Notes: generated from the letters alone by a model not told the origin. DNA of 64,000 bases from Pseudonocardia sp. ICBG1293 (GCF_020131355.1 NZ_JAHLEL010000044.1:1-64000), one strand, 5' to 3'; positions 54,076-62,369 are shown, counted from the stretch's first letter. Numbers and translations are program-made.

Positions 54076-54980
54076 ACGCCGCCGACCGGGCCCGGCTGGC
54101 GGGGTGGCTCGACCTCGCCGCCCGCGGCTGGGCGCTGTTCCCGGTCCTACCCGCCCGCAAGCAACCCGCCATCCCCGCGTGGGAGTCCCGCGCCACCACC
54201 AACCCGGAGACCATCGTGGACTACTTCACCACCCACCCCCACCACAACGCCGGGATCGCCTGCGGCCCCTCCCGGCTCTACGTCATCGACTGCGACACCC
54301 CCAAGCCGACCGACACCGACCAGACCCGCGACGGGCACGACGTCCTCACCGCCCTGGCCGCCGGACGCGGCGGGCTGCCCGACACCTGGACCGTCACCAC
54401 GCCGTCCGGTGGGCGGCACCTGTACTTCCGCGCCCCGACCGTCCGGCTCGGCAACACCGCCCGCACGTTGGGACCGATGCTCGACAGTCGCGGGCACGGC
54501 GGGCAGGTCCTCGCCCCCGGCAGCCGCCTCCCCAACGGTGTCTACGAACTCGCCGACGACACCGACCCGCCACCCTTGCCGGGGTGGTTGGGCTGGCACC
54601 TGTCGGTTCGTGGCTCTGCGGCCGTCTCAGGGCCTCGTGTGAGCCCCTGCACGACGCCGCGGGACCACAGCGCCTACGTGGCCGCGATCGTCCGGGCCGA
54701 GCTGCAGCGCGTCGCTGGGGCCGGGCGCGGGGGCCACAACGCCGCGGTGTTCACCGCCGCCCGCGCCCTGGGGCAGCTCGTCGGCGCGGGAGTGCTGGAC
54801 GAGCACCAGGCCGCCGCCGACCTGACCGCTGCGGCCGACCACATCGTGGACGGGCCGTGCGACTGCACGCACGGCGACATCGCCGCCACCATCGCCTCCG
54901 GGCTCGGCTACGGCGCCCGCCGACCCCGCCGACTCCCCGCCCTGTCGAGCACCACCACCGAAGGGCGGCGGACGGCATGA
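54072..54980 (+). CDS. Bifunctional DNA primase/polymerase (prim-pol) of the AICE
   Basis: A 302-residue archaeo-eukaryotic-primase-like protein. AARGWALFPVLPARKQPAI is the family start; catalytic acidic pair in LYVIDCDTP; TVTTPSGGRHLYFRAP carries the nucleotide-binding SGGRHLYF motif. It starts AICE replication with the DUF3631 helicase that follows (ATGA overlap). GTG at 54072 overlaps the stop of the broken small gene before it. Confidence 0.92.
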   Translation: MNAADRARLAGWLDLAARGWALFPVLPARKQPAIPAWESRATTNPETIVDYFTTHPHHNAGIACGPSRLYVIDCDTPKPTDTDQTRDGHDVLTALAAGRGGLPDTWTVTTPSGGRHLYFRAPTVRLGNTARTLGPMLDSRGHGGQVLAPGSRLPNGVYELADDTDPPPLPGWLGWHLSVRGSAAVSGPRVSPCTTPRDHSAYVAAIVRAELQRVAGAGRGGHNAAVFTAARALGQLVGAGVLDEHQAAADLTAAADHIVDGPCDCTHGDIAATIASGLGYGARRPRRLPALSSTTTEGRRTA

Positions 54981-56266
54981 GCGCCAACGAGACCCCCGAG
55001 ACCATCGACGGAGCGGACCTGCTCGACCGCGTCGAAGCCGCAGTCCTGCGCTACGTCTCCCTGCCCTCGCCCGCTGCGGTGGTCGGGATCGTGCTGTGGA
55101 TCGCCGCGACCCATGCCCAACCCGCCTGGGCCCACGCCCCACGGCTGGTGATCCGGGCCCCGGAGAAGCGCTGCGGCAAGTCACGCCTGCTCGACGTCGT
55201 CGAGGCCCTGTGCTGGGCCCCGTTCATCACCGTCAACTCCAGCCCGGCCGCGGTGTACCGGTCGGTCACCGACGACCCGCCCACCCTGCTCGTCGACGAA
55301 GCCGACACCATCTTCGGACCCAAAGCCGACGGCAACGAGGACCTGCGCGGGCTGCTCAACGCCGGACACCAGCGCAACCGCCCCGCCAAGCGCTACGACG
55401 TCGCCACCAACCAGGTCCAGTCCATCCCGACCTTCGCGATAGCCGCCCTGGCCGGGATCGGGCTCATGCCCGACACCATCGAGGACCGCGCCGTCATCGT
55501 CCGGATGCGCCGCCGCGCCCCCGGCGAGACCGTCGACCCCTACCGCCACCGCCGCGACCGACCCGCCCTCCGAGCCCTGGCCGCCGAACTCAACACATGG
55601 CTGCGCGCCAACCTCACCGTCCTGGAGACCGCCGAGCCCGCCATGCCCGTCGAGGACCGGGCCGCCGACACCTGGGAACCCCTGTTCGTCGTCGCCGAGC
55701 ACGCCGGTGGGCACTGGCCCGCCCGCGCCCACGACGCCGTACTCGCGCTCCAGGCCGAGGCCGACGAGGCCGCGACCGACCAGGCCAGCGACCGCGTCCG
55801 GCTCCTGCTCGACGCCCACAAGGCGTTCGCCGACGCCACCGCCATCCCCACCGCCCTGCTGCTGCGGCGCCTGCGCGAGGACACCGAGGCCCCCTGGGGC
55901 GAGTACGGGCCCGCCGGACTCACCGCCCGCCGACTCGGCGTCCTGCTCGTCGAATACGGCATCCGCTCCGCCACCATCCGGTTCACCGAGGGACAGGCCA
56001 AGGGCTACCACCGCGCCGACTTCCTCGACCCCTGGTCCCGCTACACCCCGCACCTGCTCGACCCCGCCCCCGACCAGGACGCCAGGGGGACCCGTCCCAT
56101 CCGTACCAACCTCGAATCCCCAGGTCACAGCGGTACGGATAGAAACCCTGGTACGGAACGACCCGTACCACCCCACCGACCCGTACCAGGCCTGACCAGC
56201 GAAAACGACGTTGGTACGGATGGGACGGGTAACCCGCCTCAGCTGCGCGTCGTGGGTGACCGGTGA
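54977..56266 (+). CDS. DUF3631 P-loop helicase-like replication protein
   Basis: A 429-residue AAA-like protein. Walker A in RAPEKRCGKSRLLDVVEALC (about residues 55-70), Walker B TLLVDEADTIFG, then the DUF3631 C-terminal domain (TAIPTALLLRRLREDTEAPWGEYGPAGLTARRLGVLLVEYGI). With the prim-pol this forms the replication module of one AICE class, in place of RepSA. The last 55 codons contain the GGTACGG array and read as low-complexity Pro/Thr/Gly, so this end may be shaped by DNA function rather than protein. Its stop overlaps the xis start. Confidence 0.9.
   Translation: MSANETPETIDGADLLDRVEAAVLRYVSLPSPAAVVGIVLWIAATHAQPAWAHAPRLVIRAPEKRCGKSRLLDVVEALCWAPFITVNSSPAAVYRSVTDDPPTLLVDEADTIFGPKADGNEDLRGLLNAGHQRNRPAKRYDVATNQVQSIPTFAIAALAGIGLMPDTIEDRAVIVRMRRRAPGETVDPYRHRRDRPALRALAAELNTWLRANLTVLETAEPAMPVEDRAADTWEPLFVVAEHAGGHWPARAHDAVLALQAEADEAATDQASDRVRLLLDAHKAFADATAIPTALLLRRLREDTEAPWGEYGPAGLTARRLGVLLVEYGIRSATIRFTEGQAKGYHRADFLDPWSRYTPHLLDPAPDQDARGTRPIRTNLESPGHSGTDRNPGTERPVPPHRPVPGLTSENDVGTDGTGNPPQLRVVGDR
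56101..56219. repeat. Six symmetric GGTACGG repeats, candidate replication origin
   Basis: Copies at 56101 (-), 56132 (+), 56150 (+), 56163 (-), 56181 (-) and 56213 (+). Start-to-start spacings are 31, 18, 13, 18 and 32 bp, and both spacing and orientation are mirror-symmetric about 56160. They lie inside the helicase 3' end, just before xis. Fits an iteron-type origin or an operator array for xis-int. Confidence 0.7.
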
Positions 56267-56475
56267 GCGGCCCGGACGCGTCGAGGACGCGGGCGACGAT
56301 CGAGCCGTTGTGGACGCCTGACGACGTGGCGCAGTACCTGGGCATCCCGGTGCAAACGCTCTATCAGTGGCGACGGAAGCGCACCGGCCCGCCTTGCCGT
56401 CGACTCGGGCGCCACCTTCGGTACGACCCCACCGCGGTTCGTGAATGGTTTGTCGACTGTAAGGGGGCGGCCTGA
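56263..56475 (+). CDS. xis: Excisionase (Xis)
   Basis: A 70-residue HTH_17/MerR-like protein: LWTPDDVAQYLGIPVQTLYQWRRKRTGPPCRRLGRHLRYDPTAVREWFVDCK. Position directly before int, with TGATG overlap, and the family length mark it as the directionality factor needed for excision. GTG start overlaps the helicase stop. Confidence 0.93.
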   Translation: MSGPDASRTRATIEPLWTPDDVAQYLGIPVQTLYQWRRKRTGPPCRRLGRHLRYDPTAVREWFVDCKGAA

Positions 56476-57692
56476 TGGGTCACATTCAGGACCGTTGGTG
56501 GCGAGACGGCATCAGCGATATTGGTCGCCCGGTTCGCGAACGGACGAAGCTCTACGGAGTCGGTCTGCGCTACAAGGTTCGGTACCTCGATCCGAATGGT
56601 GCGGAGAAATCTAAGTCATTCCCCGACAGGCAGAAGGGAGCTGCCGAAGCCTTCTTGCACGAGATGGAAAGCGACAAGAACAAGGGCACCTACCTCGATC
56701 CGACTGCCGGTCGAATCTCTTTTCGCAAGTTCGCGGATCAATGGCTGTCGGCGCAGACATTTGACGAGTCGACGCGGGCGGGCGTGGAGACGCGATTGCG
56801 CGTGCACGTCTACCCGTACTTCGGTGACGTCGAGTTGCGCGCGATCGGTCCGGCCGCGGTGCAGAGCTGGGGGCGAAAGCTCCAGCAACGCGGCTTGGCC
56901 GAGACCTACCGGCGGACCATCTTCGCGAACGTCTCGGCGGTCTTCACCGCCGCGGTCGACGACGAGCGACTCCGTCGCAATCCATGCGCGGCTCGTTCGG
57001 TGACGCGGCCGAGGGGGGAGTATCCGAAGATCGCTCCGTGGACGCCGGAAGGCGTCGTGGGTGTGCGAGCAAGCCTGGGGGAGAGGTATCGACTGGCTCT
57101 CGCGTTCGGGGCCGGATGTGGGCTTCGACAGGGAGAGGCATTCGGTGTCGGGCTCGACGATGTTCGAGGTGACGTTCTACGAGTGGCTCGACAGGTCAAG
57201 CTCGTCGGTGGCCGGTTCGTTTTTGCCCCGCCGAAGCACGGGAAGGAGCGTGAGGTGCCACTACCGGAAAGTGTCGCGACCGCCTTTCGAGTGCATATCG
57301 CGAAGTATCCACCGCTTTCTATGACGTTGCCGTGGCGATCTCTCGATGGTGATGCGGTGACCGTTCCACTTCTCACCTGGACCAGGGAGCGTGGTCCGTG
57401 CAATCGGAACTCGTTTAATCATCACGTATGGAAACCGGCTCTACGGGCGTCAGGTATCGCCGAGCCGAAGCGTTCTGACGGGTTCCACGCGCTGCGCCAC
57501 TTCTACGCGTCCGTCCTGCTCGACGGTGGGGAGTCCATCAAGGCGTTGTCCGAGTATCTGGGCCACGCCGACCCCGGCTTCACGCTGCGGACGTACACCC
57601 ATCTGATGCCGTCGTCCGCCGCACGGACCAGGCGGGCGGTGGACGCCGTCCTAGCGGCCGGGAACGACGACGGCCCGTTCTCCCCGGAGTAG
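56475..57692 (+). CDS. int: Tyrosine site-specific integrase
   Basis: A 405-residue tyrosine recombinase: N-terminal arm-binding domain (about 1-60), SAM-like core-binding domain (FADQWLSAQTFDESTRAGVE), catalytic domain with Arg in GCGLRQGEAFG (about 213), HxxR in FHALRHFYAS (about 337), LGHADPGFTLRTYTHL with the His and the nucleophilic Tyr (about 373). All catalytic residues seem intact, so it should be active. Codon use is less GC-biased than its neighbours, as is usual for AICE int genes. The target is the NRPS A4 codons. Confidence 0.95.
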   Translation: MGHIQDRWWRDGISDIGRPVRERTKLYGVGLRYKVRYLDPNGAEKSKSFPDRQKGAAEAFLHEMESDKNKGTYLDPTAGRISFRKFADQWLSAQTFDESTRAGVETRLRVHVYPYFGDVELRAIGPAAVQSWGRKLQQRGLAETYRRTIFANVSAVFTAAVDDERLRRNPCAARSVTRPRGEYPKIAPWTPEGVVGVRASLGERYRLALAFGAGCGLRQGEAFGVGLDDVRGDVLRVARQVKLVGGRFVFAPPKHGKEREVPLPESVATAFRVHIAKYPPLSMTLPWRSLDGDAVTVPLLTWTRERGPCNRNSFNHHVWKPALRASGIAEPKRSDGFHALRHFYASVLLDGGESIKALSEYLGHADPGFTLRTYTHLMPSSAARTRRAVDAVLAAGNDDGPFSPE

Positions 57693-57726
57693 CCGGGGGA
57701 GAACGGGCCGGTCGTCTGGACCCTAG

Positions 57727-57745
57727 ACGGCCTGGTGACGGCCTG
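57727..57745. repeat. Right-end arm repeats
   Basis: ACGGCCTGGTGACGGCCTG, matching the left-end pair at 45866-45885 in sequence and 2-bp spacing. Probable arm-type sites for Int or Xis. Confidence 0.65.
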
Positions 57746-57747
57746 AT

Positions 57748-57786
57748 CATGGCGCCTGACCCTATTTTAGCAGGTCAGGCGCCATG
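57748..57786. repeat. 14-bp inverted repeat beside attR
   Basis: Arms CATGGCGCCTGACC (57748-57761) and GGTCAGGCGCCATG (57773-57786) flank the AT-rich spacer CTATTTTAGCA. It lies 8 bp from the right core. It could be the int terminator or an Int/Xis binding dyad. Confidence 0.7.
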
Positions 57787-57791
57787 CTCTG

Positions 57792-59159
57792 TCAGACGTC
57801 GTAGCACTGCGGCGCGGTCTGGGCGACCACGCAGCCCGGCTCCAGCTCCAGGTCCTCGATCTTGGCGAGCAGGTGGTTGAGCATCCCGGCGTGCTCGCAC
57901 ATCGCCCCCTTCGGCTCACCGGTGGAGCCGGAGGTGAAGTAGAGGTAGGCGAGGCCGTCGGCCGGGACGTCGACGGCCGGCGCGGGGCCGGTGGCGGCGG
58001 CGACCGCGTCCGGGACGGTCAGCACCGTCCCCGCGACGCCGGCCTCGTCGAGGTGGGCGCGGGTGGCGTCGGTGGTCAGGGCCATCCGGCAGCCGGCGCG
58101 GGTCAGCGTGCGGGCGATCCGCTCGGCCGGGAAGTGCGGCTCGACCGGCAGGTAGGCGCCGCCGGCCCGCAGGACGGCGAGCACCGCCACCATCCAGTCG
58201 AGGTCGCGGTCGCAGACCACGGCGACGACGTCCTCGCGGGCGAGCCCGGCGTCGAGCAGGCTCTGCGCGACGCGGGCGGCGCGGTCCTCCAGCTCGGCGC
58301 GGGTGAGGGTGGCGCCCGCGTGCTCGGCGACGACCTCGTCGGGGGCCGCGGCGGCGCGCTCGGCGAGCAGCTCGTGCGGGCGACGGTCGGGCAGGACCCG
58401 GGGACGGCCTGCGAGGTCGCCGAGCTGGGCCCCGCGCTCGTCCGGCCCCACCAGCGCCGACGGCCGGACGGGCGCGTCGGGGTCGGCGGCGGCGAGCGCC
58501 ACGGCGGGGGCGTGGTAGCCCGCGATCCGGGCGGCGGCACCGGCGTCGAGCCGGTCGAGGCGGTGGGTCAGGCGCAGGGTCGACCCGGCCACCGACACGT
58601 GCAGACCGGCCTCGCCCGGCTCGTCACCGGTGCCGGCCCCGGTGTCCGGGCCGCGGTCGCCGGTGCGGCCGAGCGCGCCGGGGGCGATCTCGGTGCCGCG
58701 CAGGTCGGTACCCGGGTCGAGCACGGTCCCGAACGACGGGACCGCGGTGCCGAGCTCCGCCGCGAGCCCCGCGAGGTCGGGGTCGGGATGGGCGTGCAGC
58801 CCGGCCAGGGCGTCGGCGGCCGCGGTCACCAGGGCCGACCAGCTGCGGGCGGTGTCGAGGCACACCGGGAGCGGGGCCGCCCCCGGGTGGGCCGCCACCC
58901 CGGCGGTCACCTCGGTGTCCCCGGACAGGGCCGCGAGGACGGCGGCGTGCGCGGCGAGCAGCACCGCGCCCGGCTCGACGCCGGTCACCGCGGCGACGGC
59001 GGTGAGGGCGTCGCGGGGGATCGGCTCGGTGTGCACGGCGGTACCGGGCCGGGGCGTGGTCGTCCAGGACGGGGCCGGGGTGGCGCCGCCGGTCAGCAGG
59101 ACCCGGGTCCAGTACGCGCGGGCGGTGGAGGTGGTGGGGTCGGCGAGCGTGCCGGTCAT
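57792..59159 (-). pseudogene. NRPS N-terminal half: partial C-like region plus A domain to A4
   Basis: 455 codons from the ATG at 59159 (MTGTLADPTTSTARAYW), overlapping the upstream stop. The first 180 residues resemble the C-terminal lobe of a condensation domain; then the A domain begins, with A1/A2-like LDAGLAREDVVAVVCDRDLDWMVAVLAVLRAGGAYLPVEP and A3 YLYFTSGSTGEPKGAM, ending AQTAPQCYDV-stop where the element's TGA cuts in. The C-terminal half is at 44575-45756. As it stands it would make a truncated, inactive A domain. Confidence 0.93.
57794..57804. repeat. Right attachment core of the AICE
   Basis: AGACGTCGTAG; on the minus strand it encodes the YDV of the A4 motif. Rejoining at this and the left core gives APQC-(F/Y)D(I/V)-SLWQ with no gap. 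Confidence 0.75.
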
Positions 59160-61981
59160 CGTGCGGTCTCTCCGTTCGGCAGGGGGGCCACGGGGGCGGG
59201 CCGGGGCGTGGCGCGGGCCGGGTTGCCCTCCCAGAGGGCTCCGGCCGGGACGTCCTCGCCCTTCATGAGGAAGGCGTCGCAGCCGATCCGGGCGGCGTCG
59301 CCGACGACGGCTCCGTAGTGGACGAAGGCGCCGACGTCGAGGCAGGCGCCGGTGCCGACGGTGATGTGGTCGGACTTGAACGTGCCGTCCTCCTGGGAGT
59401 GGCACTGCAGGACCGCACCCGCGTTGAGGACGACGTCGTCGCCGATGCGCACGAGCGTGCGGTCGGTCATGGCGCAGCCGTCGTCGAAGACGCGGCGCCC
59501 GATCTGCACGCCGAGCGCCCGGGTGACGAGGTTCTTGAACGGCGTGCCGGCGAGCATCCGGTCCCAGCCCTGCACGACGAGCTTCCAGTAGCGCTCGTGC
59601 CACCAGAAGTACGGGTCGTAGACCGAGCAGAAGCGCGGGCGCAGCCGGCGGCGGCCGGCGACGGCGAGCCGCTCGACCGCGATCGAGTACGCCATCGTGA
59701 ACAGCAGCGACACCAGCATCTGCACCCCGAGCGCGACCGGGCCGAGCGGCACGATCAGCGCGGCGACGACGAGCGAGAGCAGCGTGATCCCGAACAGGGC
59801 GCCCCATCGGACCGCCAGGGCCAGTGCGATCGAGCGGCGGTTGTAGCGGTTCTTGGCGCGCAGCCGGTCGTGCAGGTCCAGCCCGGTGTGCAGGTGCCCG
59901 AACGTCGCGTCCCGTGCGACGGTGCGCGGGATCTCGAACGGCGGTGAGCCGAGCAGCCCGCCCCCGGTCCGCAGCGGGCCGTCGGTCGGCACGAGGGTCT
60001 TGGTGGCGATCAGGCAGTCGTCGCCGGCCCGGGAGCCCGAGGTGTAGACGATCCTGTTGCCCAGGAACGAGTTCGACCCGATCCGGGTCCGGTTCACGAC
60101 GAATGCGGTGTCCGAATAGTCGACGTTCACGATGGACAGACCGTCCGCGACCATCGTGCCGGTTCCGATCGAACTCGCGAACGGCGTCTCCTGCTTCACC
60201 GCGGTACCGAAATTCGTTCCCGTCTGCGGTGTGCGCCGGAGATCGTGACCGATGATCCGCAGATAGCCGACGATGTAGGAGCTGTCCCCGAACAGATACG
60301 TGAAGAATCGGATGTTCGTGATGCGTAACACGGTGCGCTGCAACGTGTATCGCAGACCGTAGAGCGGGTACGGGCGCCCCTCGGTCAGCCCGGCCGACAG
60401 GACCCGCGCGACCACGGCGGCGCCGAACAGCCCGATGACCATGCCCCCGAGGAGCAGGACCGTGGTGGTGGCGGCGGCGTCGACCCACATCTGCCAGGAC
60501 AGCAGCTCCGCGGTGCCGGCCGACAGCACCGCGGCCGCGGTCGGGATCCGCTCGAGCACCGCGTCGGCCACCCCGGTCCCCAGGGGCAGCCAGACCAGCA
60601 GCAGCCAGCCGAGCTGCCCGGCCGCGTAGCCGGCCCGCCTGCCCCGGCCGACCGGGGCGGACACCCCGGCCCCGGGGTCGCCACCACCGCGGCGGGCCGG
60701 CGTGCCCCACCAGGTCTGCCCGGCCGGGACGACCTGGCCGGTGTGCAGCGAGGACGCGTGCGCGAGCCGGGCGTCGTCGCCGATCTCGGCGCCGATGTCG
60801 ATCACCGACGCCTCTCCGACGACCACCCGGGACCCGATCGTGACCCGCCCGGTCCGGATGACGCCCGGCTCGGCGCGGTAGCAGGACAGGATGGAGTCCT
60901 TGCGCAGCACGGTGTGCGCACCGACGGTGAGCAGGTCCGGGCAGGCCGGGATGGTGCGCGCCAGCATGACCACGCCGGGCCCGATCCGGGCGCCGAGCAG
61001 GCGCAGGTAGAGCGGCAGGAGCGGCGAGCCCGCGGCGACCAGCAGCAGCGGGTTGGTCCGGACCAGGGTCCTGGCCAGCCAGAACCGGTAGTAGGACGCG
61101 CTCCACAACGGGATCTCGCGTTCGGTCCAGCGTCCGACGAGCAGCCACTTCGCGACGATCGGGAGCACCGCGAACACCGCGAAGGCCACCGCCACCGCGG
61201 CCAGCGAGCGCAGGTAGAAGGCGAGCAGCCCGGTCCCGAGGGCGATCCACTGGTAGGCCGCGCCGAGCAGCGTGCCGTAGGCGAGGGTGAACACGACGAA
61301 GGTGACCAGCTGCGCCGCGCCGCACAGCACGTAGGCACGGGTCGAGCCGGTCGGGACCGGCTGCGCGGGCGGCGCCCCGGCCGTCGCGGTCCCGGTGTCC
61401 CCGGCGAGCGCGACGGCCAGACCCGCGGCGGTGGGGTGGGCGTAGACGTCGGTCATCGCGACGTCCGGGAGGTCGTCGCGACGGCGGACCCGGGCGCAGA
61501 ACCGGGTCATCGTCATCGAGTCGGCGCCCAGGTCGGCGAACACGTCGGCGTCGGCCCCGACGTCCGAGCCGACCAGCTCGGCCAGGATCGCCCGGTAGCC
61601 CTCGCGGACCTCGTCGACGGTGCGCCCGGGGAGCGCGGGAGATCCGGCGAGTGCCGCGGCCAGGCCGGCGACGGTCGGATGGGCGTACACGTCGGTCATC
61701 GCGACGTGCGGCAGGTCGGGACGCTGCCGGACCCTCGCGCAGAAACGGGCGAGGACCATGGAGTCGGCGCCGGCGTCGACGAAGAAGTGGTCGTCCGGAC
61801 ACACGGGGGCGTCGAACAGTTCCGTGAGGATCGCCGTGAACGCGATCACGACAGCGCGTTCCGACTCGGACACGGTGCGCGATTCCTGCTCGCGCACAGG
61901 CCCGGCCGTCATCACCCCGTCTTTCGACACCATCGTCATCCCCCGGCAGTACGGACGTGTACGGGCAGAATCGTCGACCAT
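59156..61981 (-). CDS. Membrane NRPS partner: two carrier domains, TM helices, two hexapeptide-repeat domains
   Basis: A 941-residue protein. Two phosphopantetheine carrier domains (Ser74 in DAGADSM, Ser155 in DLGADSM), then TM segments (about 215-285), a left-handed beta-helix stretch (about 330-410), more TMs (about 450-540), PCP-like linker, TMs near 740-785, and a second beta-helix to the end. This is the NRPS terminal domain architecture (TIGR02353) seen at the C-terminus of epsilon-poly-lysine synthetase, here as a separate protein with two carriers in front. It may elongate or transfer carrier-bound diaminopropionate at the membrane. Start uncertain: ATG 61981, or internal ATGs with better SDs. 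Confidence 0.85.
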   Translation of the reverse strand: MVDDSARTRPYCRGMTMVSKDGVMTAGPVREQESRTVSESERAVVIAFTAILTELFDAPVCPDDHFFVDAGADSMVLARFCARVRQRPDLPHVAMTDVYAHPTVAGLAAALAGSPALPGRTVDEVREGYRAILAELVGSDVGADADVFADLGADSMTMTRFCARVRRRDDLPDVAMTDVYAHPTAAGLAVALAGDTGTATAGAPPAQPVPTGSTRAYVLCGAAQLVTFVVFTLAYGTLLGAAYQWIALGTGLLAFYLRSLAAVAVAFAVFAVLPIVAKWLLVGRWTEREIPLWSASYYRFWLARTLVRTNPLLLVAAGSPLLPLYLRLLGARIGPGVVMLARTIPACPDLLTVGAHTVLRKDSILSCYRAEPGVIRTGRVTIGSRVVVGEASVIDIGAEIGDDARLAHASSLHTGQVVPAGQTWWGTPARRGGGDPGAGVSAPVGRGRRAGYAAGQLGWLLLVWLPLGTGVADAVLERIPTAAAVLSAGTAELLSWQMWVDAAATTTVLLLGGMVIGLFGAAVVARVLSAGLTEGRPYPLYGLRYTLQRTVLRITNIRFFTYLFGDSSYIVGYLRIIGHDLRRTPQTGTNFGTAVKQETPFASSIGTGTMVADGLSIVNVDYSDTAFVVNRTRIGSNSFLGNRIVYTSGSRAGDDCLIATKTLVPTDGPLRTGGGLLGSPPFEIPRTVARDATFGHLHTGLDLHDRLRAKNRYNRRSIALALAVRWGALFGITLLSLVVAALIVPLGPVALGVQMLVSLLFTMAYSIAVERLAVAGRRRLRPRFCSVYDPYFWWHERYWKLVVQGWDRMLAGTPFKNLVTRALGVQIGRRVFDDGCAMTDRTLVRIGDDVVLNAGAVLQCHSQEDGTFKSDHITVGTGACLDVGAFVHYGAVVGDAARIGCDAFLMKGEDVPAGALWEGNPARATPRPAPVAPLPNGETAR

Positions 61982-62369
61982 TTCCGACGCGTTACATAGT
62001 CATTTTTATTGATCGCCGGACGTCCGGTATTCACCGTTTCCGGAGCGGGGCACGGTTCCGGCCGCGACGTCGCGGCCGTCGCGGTCGCGGGGCGCAGAGC
62101 GGTGCGCACCCGGTGCACTGTTTTCGGGACGGGACCGGCAGTGGTTCGACGAGGAGTCGAATGTGATGCAGCTCACTGTTTCCCACGTCGGTGCGGGCGC
62201 GTCGCGGGGCCCTGACGTGCACCCCGCCGGTTCCGCCGGAGTCCCCGTGCCCGACCACGTGCTGTGATTCACTCGTCCGGCGACACCGGCCCCGGCGCGT
62301 GCACCCCGCCGTCCGGTGTGCCGGGGCGGAGCATGGACGGTTCCGCCGGACCCGCGCACAGGAGGACGT
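61982..62369. promoter_or_regulatory. Divergent promoter region of the NRPS operon and phoD
   Basis: No gene. An AT-rich stretch at 61993-62012 with TATGTA on the minus strand can serve as -10 for the NRPS operon. CCGGACGTCCGG (62016-62027) is a 12-bp palindrome. Toward phoD lie TTCGAC-GAGGA-GTCGAA (62145-62161) and, directly after it, TGTGATGCAGCTCACT (62162-62177), which resembles a CRP/GlxR site at 9 of 10 conserved positions. Confidence 0.55.

Larger units (their letters stand above)
45747..57804 (+). mobile_element. Actinomycete integrative and conjugative element (AICE) inside the NRPS gene
   Basis: About 12.05 kb bounded by related cores AGATGTCGAAG and AGACGTCGTAG. It carries int and xis at the right end, a prim-pol/DUF3631 replication pair, a TraB-like translocase, a DUF2637 protein, small hypothetical genes, a GntR repressor and a broken XRE/TPR regulator at the left end. 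That is the standard AICE module order. Both ends carry tandem ACGGCCTGG repeats. Unlike most AICEs, it is not in a tRNA gene. Confidence 0.92.

Noticed and set aside
57792..61802. A 1336-codon open frame on the minus strand covering the NRPS N-terminal half
   Set aside because: Above 59159 it is an Arg/Pro-rich shadow of the membrane carrier protein gene in another frame; the true start is the ATG overlapping that gene's stop.
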